DNA from: a virus
Reading direction: 5' to 3' (one strand)
Virus record (IMG/VR): IMGVR_UViG_3300005663_000124
Location: 1-37,314 of that record
Length of the DNA: 37,314 nt
Both the position numbers and the translations under genes were made by a program. Every line of letters starts with the position of its first letter. Position 1 is the first letter of the stretch. Under the pieces are notes generated by a model, which was not told the DNA's origin, did not search any database, and saw nothing but the letters and a program-made list of their open reading frames with translations. Below are positions 1 through 5,896 of this stretch, one piece after another.

Positions 1-63
1 TTTGTAATTAATCTAGCAGATTGTTGTGCAAAACATATTGAAAAACTGGAGAGTGAGAAGTGA
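1..63 (+). CDS. 3' end of a truncated small early protein
   Basis: Frame 1 is open from the window edge to a TGA at 61-63 and gives 20 residues ending in KLESEK. The next gene starts inside the stop (GTGA overlap), as in the neighbouring early genes, which supports it as coding. The start lies outside the window. A 2-base overlap of the window ends would fuse it in frame with the partial gene at 37196-37314. Function unknown. Confidence 0.55.
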   Translation, partial: FVINLADCCAKHIEKLESEK

Positions 64-302
64 CCAAGGAAGAAATATTAGAAAAATACAAAGAACTAAA
101 ATTTCAGTTCGATAGTTGGCATAAAAACTGTTTTAATTATACTTCTAAATATGAAGGAAAAAGTATAGCAATAACAGCGCCCATGTATGATTACAGATCA
201 TCTTTTGAAAAAGAAATGAGCATCAAAGAATTATTAAATGAATCAGATTTTAGCCTTATTAGTATATTTATAAACATGAAAAAAGTGGAGAGTGAGAAGT
301 GA
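60..302 (+). CDS. Small hypothetical early protein (80 aa)
   Basis: GTG start at 60 overlapping the previous stop (GTGA), with a GGAGAG Shine-Dalgarno about 8 bases upstream. The product is Lys/Glu-rich, mostly predicted helical, with no recognisable domain. Its last codons (VESEK) and the GTGA junction repeat the junction at 48-63 almost exactly, so the two gene ends share a duplicated 16-base segment. It belongs to a tightly coupled cluster of small early genes. Function unknown. Confidence 0.6.
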   Translation: MTKEEILEKYKELKFQFDSWHKNCFNYTSKYEGKSIAITAPMYDYRSSFEKEMSIKELLNESDFSLISIFINMKKVESEK

Positions 303-451
303 GTACAGAATACGAGGAAGACTTGAATTTCAAAGAGCATGTTCATTTTAGAAAGACTATACATAATCTTATGCTGCGAATTGATTCTCTTGAAAAAGAC
401 AGGCACAGAATGGAGACAAAAATAGAAGACATTTTGGAGAGATTAGAATGA
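299..451 (+). CDS. Small coiled-coil-like protein (50 aa)
   Basis: GTG start at 299 overlaps the stop of the upstream gene (GTGA), and the stop at 449-451 overlaps the ATG of the next gene (ATGA). This end-to-end coupling is the main support. The second half (residues about 22-50) is charged and heptad-like (LMLRIDSLEK...METKIEDILERLE), suggesting a short coiled coil. No known family recognised. Confidence 0.6.
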   Translation: MSTEYEEDLNFKEHVHFRKTIHNLMLRIDSLEKDRHRMETKIEDILERLE

Positions 452-795
452 CGACCATTAAATTAATCGATCAATTGAAAAAAATAACGGATGAATGGCA
501 TGATAGATTTCCAGAAAAAACAGATGAAAATAAAAAAGTCTTAAAGTTGCTTAAAGAGTTTCCATTTCAAAAAATGATCATGGCGTGCACTGAGAGAGTA
601 TCTTCTCGCGTTAAATTGCAAGTTCTCGAACAGCCCAAACAAGACATGTTAAAAAATGTTAAGAAAATTAAAGACCTTCAAACAGAAATAATACTTCGCC
701 AATCATCTTTATTTTCTCAAATGGGTTCGATGGAGATAATAATTTCTCAGCTCAGAGAGAAGTTGAAAAAACTAAAAAAGGAAAGCAATAAATGA
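448..795 (+). CDS. Hypothetical coiled-coil protein (115 aa)
   Basis: ATG overlaps the previous stop, and its own stop (793-795) overlaps the ATG of the next gene. The product is strongly helical and Lys/Glu/Leu-rich. The C-terminal third (about 75-115) shows heptad spacing ending in a basic KLKKLKKE tail. No catalytic motif, signal peptide or membrane segment. Function unknown; probably an early accessory protein. Confidence 0.7.
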   Translation: MTTIKLIDQLKKITDEWHDRFPEKTDENKKVLKLLKEFPFQKMIMACTERVSSRVKLQVLEQPKQDMLKNVKKIKDLQTEIILRQSSLFSQMGSMEIIISQLREKLKKLKKESNK

Positions 796-1103
796 CCGGC
801 ACAATTAGTAAAATGGAAAGACTTAATAAAGAGCTAATTCTACGCTACGGCAAAAACGTGATTGAGCATTATGCGGGTGCTAATTCTGATGAAACACATA
901 TTTTATATACCTATCCATCAAAAAAACGCTGGTGGCTAAATCCATCTTTACATCAACACAAAAGAAAAATCGTTGTTAATAAAACCGACTTTCTGTTTGA
1001 AAATATTAAACACATAAACAGCTTTAAAAATAACATATTCTTTGAAAACAAGCCCCTATATTCTTCTAAATTGCGCTTAGCATTTAGTATAAATACACAA
1101 TAG
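792..1103 (+). CDS. Hypothetical basic protein (103 aa)
   Basis: ATGA overlap with the upstream gene. The protein is basic and aromatic (KKRWW near residues 45-50, many Phe/Tyr). No motif recognised. It is the last gene of the first cluster: 178 bases follow before the next gene, and they hold a new promoter. Function unknown. Confidence 0.65.
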   Translation: MTGTISKMERLNKELILRYGKNVIEHYAGANSDETHILYTYPSKKRWWLNPSLHQHKRKIVVNKTDFLFENIKHINSFKNNIFFENKPLYSSKLRLAFSINTQ

Positions 1104-1136
1104 AAACAACTGATTTTAAAGTTTCTCAAAATATAT

Positions 1137-1152
1137 GTCAATATTTCTTGAC
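1137..1152. promoter_or_regulatory. 16-bp palindromic operator, copy 1
   Basis: GTCAATATTTCTTGAC: GTCAA and TTGAC arms separated by 6 bases. It overlaps the -35 box of the promoter at 1148-1175. Related 16-mers lie over promoters at 5619-5634 and 33326-33341, with a one-mismatch copy at 5300-5315. The position suggests a repressor site; the cognate protein is not identified (candidate: the 85-aa protein at 5357-5614). Confidence 0.6.
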
Positions 1153-1175
1153 AAACCAAATCTATGCGCTATACT
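1148..1175 (+). promoter_or_regulatory. Sigma-70-type promoter of the second early operon
   Basis: TTGACA (1148-1153), 16-base spacer, TATACT (1170-1175); predicted transcription start near 1182. It drives the genes from 1282 onward. The -35 box lies in a palindromic operator. Confidence 0.75.
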
Positions 1176-1180
1176 GTAGT

Positions 1181-1254
1181 TGTGAGCTGATAAACATTTA
1201 ATAAGAAAACAAAATGTTACTAGAACAATAACAGTCCTCCCTTGTCAGCTCACA
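1181..1254 (+). ncRNA. Structured 5' leader with nested stems
   Basis: A 10-base inverted repeat, TGTGAGCTGA (1181-1190) with TCAGCTCACA (1245-1254), encloses a second stem, AACATTT (1193-1199) with AAATGTT (1212-1218). The predicted transcript starts at about the first base of the outer stem, so the mRNA would carry a 5'-terminal hairpin ending about 15 bases before the AAGGAG of the first gene. Likely role: mRNA stabilisation or control of translation (inference). Confidence 0.45.
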
Positions 1255-1281
1255 CATTATTAATCAGTTAAGGAGAACGAC

Positions 1282-1518
1282 ATGCCAAAAGAAACCAAAA
1301 TTAAAAACAAAATTAAAAAGACAATGAGACTAATAGCGCTAACACAAAATAACAATATGTTAAGTAATCGGGCAGAACAAACAGCAACGCAAGCAATTAA
1401 AACGCTGCAATGCGTGCTAGCTCATAATGACTTTGATAACTATGAAAATTCTCAAGTCAGCATGCTAGTGCCGGTTTGGAACAAAACAGCAATAAAATTA
1501 TTGGGGGCAAAATCATGA
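1282..1518 (+). CDS. Hypothetical early protein (78 aa)
   Basis: First gene behind the 1148 promoter; start set by AAGGAGAACGAC just before the ATG, a start cassette repeated at three other genes. Basic N-terminus (KIKNKIKKTMR) followed by a neutral helical region. No family recognised. The stop overlaps the start of the next gene (ATGA). Confidence 0.7.
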   Translation: MPKETKIKNKIKKTMRLIALTQNNNMLSNRAEQTATQAIKTLQCVLAHNDFDNYENSQVSMLVPVWNKTAIKLLGAKS

Positions 1519-1667
1519 GCAGCGAAGATTTGAAAGAATTAGACGAAAAACTTATTGAAATGAACAGAGATATAATTAGGCTAACAGATACAATAATTAA
1601 CAGCATAGAGCCTAGGTTAGAACGTCTTGAAAGAAACGTTCAGCCCGCCATATCTTACATGAGTTGA
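1515..1667 (+). CDS. Small coiled-coil protein (50 aa)
   Basis: ATG at 1515 overlaps the upstream stop (ATGA), making it preferable to an in-frame ATG at 1476 that would overlap more. The product is acidic and heptad-like (LKELDEKLIEMNRDIIRLTDTI). It resembles the small coiled-coil proteins common in phage early regions; function unknown. Confidence 0.65.
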   Translation: MSSEDLKELDEKLIEMNRDIIRLTDTIINSIEPRLERLERNVQPAISYMS

Positions 1668-1692
1668 ATTTTAAACAGATAAGGAGAACGAC

Positions 1693-1884
1693 ATGGGAAT
1701 TAATTATGAAAAAAATATCAGAACATTAAGAAAAATAATAAAAGAAGGGATCACCATCCTCAAACAATACCACGAAGATTATTACGAATTAAATATCGAG
1801 ATAAATTTTGAAATGATTTCTAACCAAAATAATTATTTACTAGGATTAAAGGTTGCATTAGAAACCATATTAGAAGGAGTGTGA
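1693..1884 (+). CDS. Hypothetical early protein (63 aa)
   Basis: Same AAGGAGAACGAC-ATG start cassette as the gene at 1282. Mostly helical with a basic N-terminal half and acidic centre. No motif. The next gene's start is 3 bases after its stop. Confidence 0.65.
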   Translation: MGINYEKNIRTLRKIIKEGITILKQYHEDYYELNIEINFEMISNQNNYLLGLKVALETILEGV

Positions 1885-1886
1885 TC

Positions 1887-2075
1887 ATGAAAACTAAGAA
1901 AAGTAAGTTACAAAGAGAGATCAGAAAACATGGGCCAGCACTGTTTGAGAAATATTCAAACTATTTCACGCCTAATAGTGAGCAAGCTTTATCACAAATT
2001 TGGGTAAAGAACTATAACGCTCGAAAAGAAGCTGAATCAAATAAATCACATACATTGAAGTTTTTTAAGAAATAA
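1887..2075 (+). CDS. Hypothetical basic protein (62 aa)
   Basis: ATG at 1887 chosen because GAAGGAG sits 8 bases upstream; an in-frame GTG at 1881 lies inside that spacer. N-terminus MKTKKSKLQREIRK is highly basic, which could suit nucleic-acid binding (inference only). No family recognised. Confidence 0.65.
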   Translation: MKTKKSKLQREIRKHGPALFEKYSNYFTPNSEQALSQIWVKNYNARKEAESNKSHTLKFFKK

Positions 2076-2087
2076 GGATACATTAAT

Positions 2088-2273
2088 ATGAAAAATTGTG
2101 CCAACAATATTAACGTGCTAAAAAGATGGATTAAAATTCGAGAAGAATCATTTGAGAAAATAAAAAAAGACCCCTCCGCCAGTCTTCATGAAAAACTAAT
2201 GTATGAGTTTAGCATAGATGGCTTAACCGACGCATTAAGTATTATTGAGACCGGAGCAATTAAGGAGATTTAA
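2088..2273 (+). CDS. Hypothetical early protein (61 aa)
   Basis: ATG preceded by AAGGA (12 bases upstream). Helical, mixed charge, no membrane segment or motif. It sits in the continuous early operon: the next gene follows after 2 bases. Confidence 0.6.
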   Translation: MKNCANNINVLKRWIKIREESFEKIKKDPSASLHEKLMYEFSIDGLTDALSIIETGAIKEI

Positions 2274-2275
2274 TC

Positions 2276-2617
2276 ATGAATAAAACAAACAAAACTACTG
2301 TTGATGTATTATTAAGGTTAATAATTCAAGTGCGCGAAAAGCATAATCGCTATAGCACAATAGAAATTAATGAAGATGGATTTAAATCTTATATCTGTGA
2401 CGATCCTTTTTTAGAATATGGACATCAGAATCATAAAACACTCGAGGAAGTTATAGAAAGATTTCATAAATTTATCGATTGTGATGATTTGTTGAAACAT
2501 TCAGAAGAGAAGATAGAGAAAAAAATAACAGAGATAGAGGAAAATATGGAGAATGAAGCAACAGACCTAATAAGACTAAAAGAAAATCTTGTAAACCTAA
2601 AGAGAAAGGAGATTTAA
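2276..2617 (+). CDS. Hypothetical protein with C-terminal coiled coil (113 aa)
   Basis: Start defined by AAGGAGATTTAATC-ATG, a 24-base segment repeated almost perfectly before the next gene. Residues about 75-113 (EEKIEKKITEIEENMENEATDLIRL...) are heptad-like. The N-terminal part (VREKHNRYSTIEINEDGF) resembles a small alpha/beta fold but matches no family I recognise. Confidence 0.65.
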   Translation: MNKTNKTTVDVLLRLIIQVREKHNRYSTIEINEDGFKSYICDDPFLEYGHQNHKTLEEVIERFHKFIDCDDLLKHSEEKIEKKITEIEENMENEATDLIRLKENLVNLKRKEI

Positions 2618-2619
2618 TC

Positions 2620-2886
2620 ATGAATAAAATACTATTAAGACTCAAAGAAATGTACGACTGGCGCTATACAGAGCTAAGCAGAAGAGAGGCTTGTTTGCTA
2701 AAAGAAGCGTTTAAGCAAAATATGTTTGGCAAGGATCGATACAAATTTGTAAACGATAGATTAGACAAAGTAAAAAAGTGTATGGACTATCCCAAAATCA
2801 ATTGTAACTATGCGATTCATCTAGAAATCGAAGCGTTTAAACAAGGCATAAGTGTGTTTGACTTACTACAAAACCTTAAGGGCTGA
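2620..2886 (+). CDS. Hypothetical early protein (88 aa)
   Basis: Starts MNK with the same start cassette as the gene at 2276. Basic, with several aromatic and scattered Cys residues but no CxxC pair. No domain recognised. Three bases separate its stop from the next ATG. Confidence 0.65.
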   Translation: MNKILLRLKEMYDWRYTELSRREACLLKEAFKQNMFGKDRYKFVNDRLDKVKKCMDYPKINCNYAIHLEIEAFKQGISVFDLLQNLKG

Positions 2887-2889
2887 GCG

Positions 2890-3117
2890 ATGGATGAGAA
2901 GTGCAAGAATTGCAAATTTATGATAGAATGGGAGAGCTGCCAATATCAAGGGCATGGAAAATGCAGACGATTTCCTCCTCATATAAATTTAGAAACAAGT
3001 GAGTCTGGCGAAAAATTAGTGGCAATTTATCCAAAAGTTTTTAATGGCGGCTGGTGTGGAGAACATAAATGGAAATCTAATTCTGATAAGTATGTCGCAA
3101 CATTCCATAAGGAGTGA
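2890..3117 (+). CDS. Small Cys-rich, probably zinc-binding protein (75 aa)
   Basis: Cysteines in the pattern CKNC-KF...C...GKCRRFPP...GGWCGEH, spaced as in a compact zinc-binding fold common among small phage and prophage proteins. I infer four or more metal ligands; the role is unknown. It is the first of five consecutive genes that begin ATGGATGAG/A (MDE), following a stop codon 3 bases upstream. Confidence 0.75.
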   Translation: MDEKCKNCKFMIEWESCQYQGHGKCRRFPPHINLETSESGEKLVAIYPKVFNGGWCGEHKWKSNSDKYVATFHKE

Positions 3118-3120
3118 GCT

Positions 3121-3309
3121 ATGGATGAGAAAGAGAGCGAAGAAATGTGGCGTCTTCAAAATCGCCTTTCTAAATGTGAATTATGTAATAAATATTTTGC
3201 AAGACAGTTTGTTTTTATCCATCAGCTTGGAGATTTAACAAAAGGTAAACCAGCAGATATTATAAAAACATTATCAACATGCATTAAGTGTGTACCTAAA
3301 AAGGACTGA
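3121..3309 (+). CDS. Small zinc-ribbon-like protein (62 aa)
   Basis: CELC (residues 19-22) and CIKC (residues 54-57) form two CxxC knuckles about 32 residues apart, as in zinc ribbons. It starts with the MDE cassette and has GGAG 8 bases upstream of ATG. Possibly a nucleic-acid or protein-binding accessory factor; function not assignable. Confidence 0.7.
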   Translation: MDEKESEEMWRLQNRLSKCELCNKYFARQFVFIHQLGDLTKGKPADIIKTLSTCIKCVPKKD

Positions 3310-3312
3310 ACT

Positions 3313-3483
3313 ATGGATGAACGGTGCGAGATGCTAACTGCATTGCTAAAAGAAAGTAGTGATTGTTCTTCTGATATGATTGTTAGCGATTTATGTGAAA
3401 TTCGTAAAGCAATTAGTTTTGACAGATGTTTAACACAAGAAGAGATAGCAGTATTAGAAAACCATTTTATGAAAGAGGACTGA
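3313..3483 (+). CDS. Small hypothetical protein (56 aa)
   Basis: ATG at 3313 in the MDE start cassette (MDERCEML), GGA 7-9 bases upstream, stop 3 bases before the next cassette. Acidic, four Cys without CxxC spacing, C-terminal half predicted helical. No family recognised. Support comes from its fit in the regular array of cassettes. Confidence 0.65.
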   Translation: MDERCEMLTALLKESSDCSSDMIVSDLCEIRKAISFDRCLTQEEIAVLENHFMKED

Positions 3484-3486
3484 GCG

Positions 3487-3645
3487 ATGGATGAGAAAAA
3501 AGACTTAGAATTAGAATTAATTGTTATAAATAAACGACTTATAATTGCGAAAAAAACAACAATAGAAAATTTTGAATTACAGATAACAAAGGAGCAAGAC
3601 AAAATTAAAAAATTAAAAAGTGAAATATTAGACTGGAAGAAATAA
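3487..3645 (+). CDS. Small coiled-coil protein (52 aa)
   Basis: Starts MDEKKDLELEL in the repeated start cassette and ends 3 bases before the next one. Almost the whole sequence has Leu/Ile heptads with many Lys/Glu (TKEQDKIKKLKSEILDW), so it should form a coiled coil. Function unknown. Confidence 0.65.
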   Translation: MDEKKDLELELIVINKRLIIAKKTTIENFELQITKEQDKIKKLKSEILDWKK

Positions 3646-3652
3646 GCTATGG

Positions 3653-4069
3653 ATGAGAAGCCAACTAACCGGAGGGGTGATTAAAGTTGAATTTGAAACC
3701 CAATCACATATAATTTTTTCTTTAGCTAAAGAAAATGAAATGTTACGTGATAAAGTTAAATTTTTAGAAGAGATGAAAATACCACGCATCATTAATCATA
3801 AGAAGGGCGAAACAATTGAGCTACCTTCAGTTTTTCCTGAGATGAGATTGCCTTTCGGGTCTACTGCGGAATTAAAATATCGCGAAGAATATGATGATGC
3901 TGTTTTAGAAGCAAAAATAGGAAACATTAAAAAAACAAAACAATTATGTTATGCCGCTTATTTTTCAAGACCGCGAAACTGGAATGATGTTAGAAGATTA
4001 ACAGAACATATAGATAAACTAAAAGATGAATTTATTCAGGTATTTTTCAAAGAAAACCTAGACAACTAA
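3653..4069 (+). CDS. Hypothetical protein with N-terminal coiled coil (138 aa)
   Basis: The frame is open from ATG 3653, which is the second ATG of an ATGGATGAG cassette; the first ATG (3649) starts an 11-codon ORF ending at 3684. An alternative GTG start lies at 3677. Residues about 20-42 (LAKENEMLRDKVKFLEEM) form a short leucine-zipper-like stretch; the rest is mixed alpha/beta with a basic RPRNWNDVRRL segment. No family recognised. The true start is uncertain. Confidence 0.6.
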   Translation: MRSQLTGGVIKVEFETQSHIIFSLAKENEMLRDKVKFLEEMKIPRIINHKKGETIELPSVFPEMRLPFGSTAELKYREEYDDAVLEAKIGNIKKTKQLCYAAYFSRPRNWNDVRRLTEHIDKLKDEFIQVFFKENLDN

Positions 4070-4082
4070 CCGAAGCTACACA

Positions 4083-4385
4083 ATGAAAGACATATTCGAT
4101 TTAGACGATATCTCAGATTGTCCCGAAGATCTGCAAGAAGCGATCCGACCTCGGCGACAATATAGAGAAAATACGCAGTATAAGTATGTGTACGCGCTTT
4201 TTTTAAAAAAACACACATTAACCCTCGATGAGCTTCAAGTCGGCTTCTATCGCGAATATGGCACGTTCGTCAGTCGATATTCATTGGTTGGATCAATTAA
4301 TTTACTAAGAAACAAAGGATCGATTATAAATGTGCGCCAGGGCGTGTATAGGCGAATTGGGGCAAACATGGGTGCGAAGAAATAA
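4083..4385 (+). CDS. Possible winged-helix DNA-binding protein (100 aa)
   Basis: Acidic N-terminus followed by residues 35-95 with a helix-helix-strand pattern (LTLDELQVGFYREYG...SINLLRNKGSIINVRQGVYRR) in which a recognition-helix-like stretch precedes a basic wing. That is compatible with a small winged-helix fold, but I cannot assign a family. It is the last gene of the early operon before a promoter/terminator region. Confidence 0.55.
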   Translation: MKDIFDLDDISDCPEDLQEAIRPRRQYRENTQYKYVYALFLKKHTLTLDELQVGFYREYGTFVSRYSLVGSINLLRNKGSIINVRQGVYRRIGANMGAKK

Positions 4386-4405
4386 AGCAAAAATTCAGAA
4401 ATTAA

Positions 4406-4434
4406 TTGACAGCATTCAAGATAAATTATATTAT
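4406..4434 (+). promoter_or_regulatory. Strong sigma-70-type promoter facing a short unit
   Basis: TTGACA (4406-4411), 17-base spacer, TATTAT (4429-4434). Predicted start near 4441. No plus-strand gene follows before the oppositely oriented tRNA; the only downstream signal is a hairpin with a T-run ending at 4493. Confidence 0.55.
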
Positions 4435-4448
4435 TGAACATAACCATG

Positions 4449-4493
4449 CCCTGCACGCCACTAAACTATGCGCACCAAGCGGGGTTTTCTTTT
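4449..4493 (+). terminator. Candidate Rho-independent terminator of a roughly 50-nt transcript
   Basis: CCCTGC (4449-4454) can pair with GCGGGG (4479-4484), followed directly by TTTTCTTTT (4485-4493). The loop is large (24 bases), so the stem is imperfect as a terminator. With the promoter at 4406 this defines a possible small RNA from about 4441 to 4493. It may equally terminate the early operon ending at 4385. Confidence 0.4.
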
Positions 4494-4510
4494 GTTACGT
4501 TTACCGTAAC
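4494..4510. repeat. Perfect inverted repeat near tRNA-Tyr 3' end
   Basis: GTTACG-TTTAC-CGTAAC, a 6-base perfect dyad with a 5-base centre, followed at 4514-4529 by a second dyad (ATACT-TTATAT-AGTAT). It lies between the converging small unit and the tRNA gene. Either a protein site or the hairpin that ends the tRNA transcript; no T-run in either direction. Confidence 0.35.
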
Positions 4511-4548
4511 ACCTATACTTTATATAGTATGGGCATTTGTTTTATACT

Positions 4549-4633
4549 TGGTGGATGAGGTTGGATTCGAACCAACTCAGCCGAAGCGCGAAATTTACAG
4601 TCTCGTGTGCCTCACCGTCTGCACCGCTCATCC
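4549..4633 (-). tRNA. tRNA-Tyr (anticodon GUA)
   Basis: Full cloverleaf on the minus strand: acceptor stem GGATGAG/CTCATCC, D stem GTGC/GCAC, anticodon stem CGAGA/TTTCG with loop CTGTAAA (GTA anticodon), long variable arm typical of class II tRNAs, T arm GTTGG-TTCGAAT-CCAAC, discriminator A, and encoded CCA. The 85-nt length fits bacterial tRNA-Tyr. It has its own promoter 6-40 bases upstream. Confidence 0.92.
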
Positions 4634-4645
4634 TTTTAAAACTAG

Positions 4646-4674
4646 ATAATATTTAAGAAATCTTGACAATTCAA
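4646..4674 (-). promoter_or_regulatory. Promoter of tRNA-Tyr
   Basis: On the minus strand: TTGAAT (4674-4669), 17-base spacer, TATTAT (4651-4646); predicted start near 4639, a few bases before the mature tRNA. The spacer contains a TTGAC half-site like those of the palindromic operators. It overlaps the 3' end of the nuclease gene. Confidence 0.6.
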
Positions 4675-5060
4675 GAAACATTGAACAAAGAAGTATAACA
4701 AGTCTTTAATGTAGCAATAACTTCATCAATCGAATAGCAGACAAAACATAAAAAACCGTCCTCAGTTAATATATCAAACCATTTTTGCTGTTCAGGGGTA
4801 AGTTTGTTTTTACCAATTTTTAGTTCAATTGCGACACCTTTGTATTTTAACTTATCATCTGCCGTGTAAATATTAGGTGATTTTGTAATAATATTATCCA
4901 GAACCCCTGGCTTTACACCTTTCCTTTTTAATCGATAGCCTTGAGAAGGAGTGCATTTTCTTTCATTCGCAACATGAAACCAATGATCTCTTAATTCCGT
5001 TGAATCAAGAAGCTCTTTAAATGCCATTTGTAGGTCATCTTCAAGATGTTTATTCGTCAT
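4671..5060 (-). CDS. VRR-NUC domain nuclease (129 aa)
   Basis: Small stand-alone PD-(D/E)xK nuclease of the VRR-NUC type. The diagnostic core is visible: GVKPGVLDN (D55), then YKGVAIELKIGKNKLTPEQQKWFDIL (ELK at 79-81) and a C-terminal strand GFLCFVCYS. Length matches phage stand-alone VRR-NUC proteins. Such enzymes are linked to Holliday-junction or structure-specific cleavage and recombination/repair; here it probably works with the Sak4-like ATPase and SSB-like protein at 6544-7619 (inference). It overlaps the upstream zinc-ribbon gene by 11 bases and shares its transcript. Confidence 0.85.
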   Translation of the reverse strand: MTNKHLEDDLQMAFKELLDSTELRDHWFHVANERKCTPSQGYRLKRKGVKPGVLDNIITKSPNIYTADDKLKYKGVAIELKIGKNKLTPEQQKWFDILTEDGFLCFVCYSIDEVIATLKTCYTSLFNVS

Positions 5061-5283
5061 TTATTTTTTCCGAATTAATTTGATAATCCTGCTGAGTAAA
5101 TATGTCAAACATCTCAACAGGACTCGTTTTACGAGCATATTTAATCTTTGAAACAACTTTTTTAGTGCGCGCAACACATTTGTTGCACAGTCTTTTATAC
5201 TTTTTATCATGAAAATCCTCTGTTTTAAAATGTTTACTACAAAGTCCGCATCTGGATTTACCGTAATGATGAAACCAAATCAT
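5050..5283 (-). CDS. Small zinc-ribbon protein (77 aa)
   Basis: CGLC (residues 12-15) and CNKC (residues 33-36) form two CxxC knuckles separated by a Lys-rich stretch, followed by basic RTKKVV. This resembles small zinc-ribbon/HNH-accessory proteins of phages, but the HNH residues are absent. First gene of the minus-strand pair with the VRR-NUC nuclease and divergent from the regulator at 5357. Confidence 0.7.
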   Translation of the reverse strand: MIWFHHYGKSRCGLCSKHFKTEDFHDKKYKRLCNKCVARTKKVVSKIKYARKTSPVEMFDIFTQQDYQINSEKINDE

Positions 5284-5299
5284 TTAATTTCCTTGACTT

Positions 5300-5315
5300 T
5301 TCAATAAATATTGAC
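5300..5315. promoter_or_regulatory. Palindromic operator, degenerate copy
   Basis: TTCAATAAATATTGAC matches GTCAA-N6-TTGAC with one arm mismatch. It lies between the divergent genes at 5283 and 5357, where autoregulation of the 85-aa protein is plausible. Another TTGAC half-site is at 5293-5297. Confidence 0.45.
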
Positions 5316-5337
5316 TAAACTTCTCAGCAATTATACA
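5311..5337 (+). promoter_or_regulatory. Possible promoter of the 85-aa regulator
   Basis: TTGACT (5311-5316) and TATACA (5332-5337) with a short 15-base spacer. Spacing is suboptimal, so expression would be weak or activator-dependent. The -35 box overlaps the operator-like site. Confidence 0.4.
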
Positions 5338-5356
5338 CTATTAAAGGAATTGTCGC

Positions 5357-5614
5357 ATGACAAACCAACAAGATAATGCAAGAAAATTAGTGAAACAGAT
5401 AGCTTTGTACGCCGGATCAATGGAAATGCTCGTTGCTGAAATCAAATCAAAATGCAAAGTTACAGTATCGGATGGCACTCTTTATAATTTTCTCTCAAAT
5501 TTTGATGAAAGATTGTCTGAAAAAAGCGCTACAGCGTTGTTACTTTATTGCCAAAAACATAGAATAAAAATTACGATGCGAGAATTAAGGCCTCACGCAA
5601 CATATTTTGAATAA
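5357..5614 (+). CDS. Putative Cro/CII-like HTH regulator (85 aa)
   Basis: Small basic protein with a helix-turn-helix-like stretch at about residues 18-48 (SMEMLVAEIKSK...SDGTLYNFLSN), in which GTLYNFLSN has the look of a recognition helix. Length and position (divergent from a minus-strand unit, alone between two operator-like palindromes, upstream of a strong early promoter) fit a phage transcriptional regulator. It is the best candidate to bind the GTCAA-N6-TTGAC palindromes, but this is inference; the HTH match is by eye only. Confidence 0.6.
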   Translation: MTNQQDNARKLVKQIALYAGSMEMLVAEIKSKCKVTVSDGTLYNFLSNFDERLSEKSATALLLYCQKHRIKITMRELRPHATYFE

Positions 5615-5618
5615 ATAC

Positions 5619-5634
5619 GTCAAAGTTTCTTGAC
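5619..5634. promoter_or_regulatory. 16-bp palindromic operator, copy 2 with extra half-site
   Basis: GTCAAAGTTTCTTGAC overlaps the -35 box of the strongest promoter in the window; a second GTTTCTTGAC half-site at 5643-5652 abuts the -10 box. Two sites on one promoter would allow cooperative repression. Confidence 0.6.
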
Positions 5635-5658
5635 AAACCAATGTTTCTTGACTATAAT
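5630..5658 (+). promoter_or_regulatory. Consensus sigma-70 promoter of the recombination operon
   Basis: TTGACA (5630-5635), 17-base spacer, TATAAT (5653-5658): a perfect consensus. Predicted start near 5665; the first gene starts at 5691 behind AAGGAG. Confidence 0.85.
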
Positions 5659-5690
5659 GACTGTAGATCAAAAACTAAAGGAGAGTGGAA

Positions 5691-5879
5691 ATGTATGATT
5701 ATGATATTGAAAAAGAACTTAAGTCTATAACTATTAATTATAGACGTGACATAGGATTATCTGATCTTGAATATGACGATGAAAAGTATGACGATGAACC
5801 GCAAGCTACATCAAATTATTACGAAGAAGAGAAAATGATTGACGACCAAGAGCGCGCTCGTGACATGAACAGTGCATAA
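5691..5879 (+). CDS. Small acidic protein (62 aa)
   Basis: ATG 5691 chosen over an in-frame GTG at 5685 because AAGGAG ends 8 bases upstream of the ATG. Very rich in Asp/Glu/Tyr (YDDEKYDDE, YYEEEK), so it may mimic DNA or bind a basic partner; highly expressed first gene of the operon. Function unknown. Acidic phage early proteins often inhibit host DNA-binding proteins, but nothing specific is visible. Confidence 0.7.
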   Translation: MYDYDIEKELKSITINYRRDIGLSDLEYDDEKYDDEPQATSNYYEEEKMIDDQERARDMNSA

Positions 5880-5896
5880 CATAACAGGAGAAAATT

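Noticed and set aside
3044-3238. ORF overlapping the two MDE zinc proteins
   Set aside because: Overlaps two well-supported genes and has no start signal.
4434-4649. Plus-strand ORF across the tRNA-Tyr gene
   Set aside because: It covers the tRNA on the opposite strand and has no start signal.
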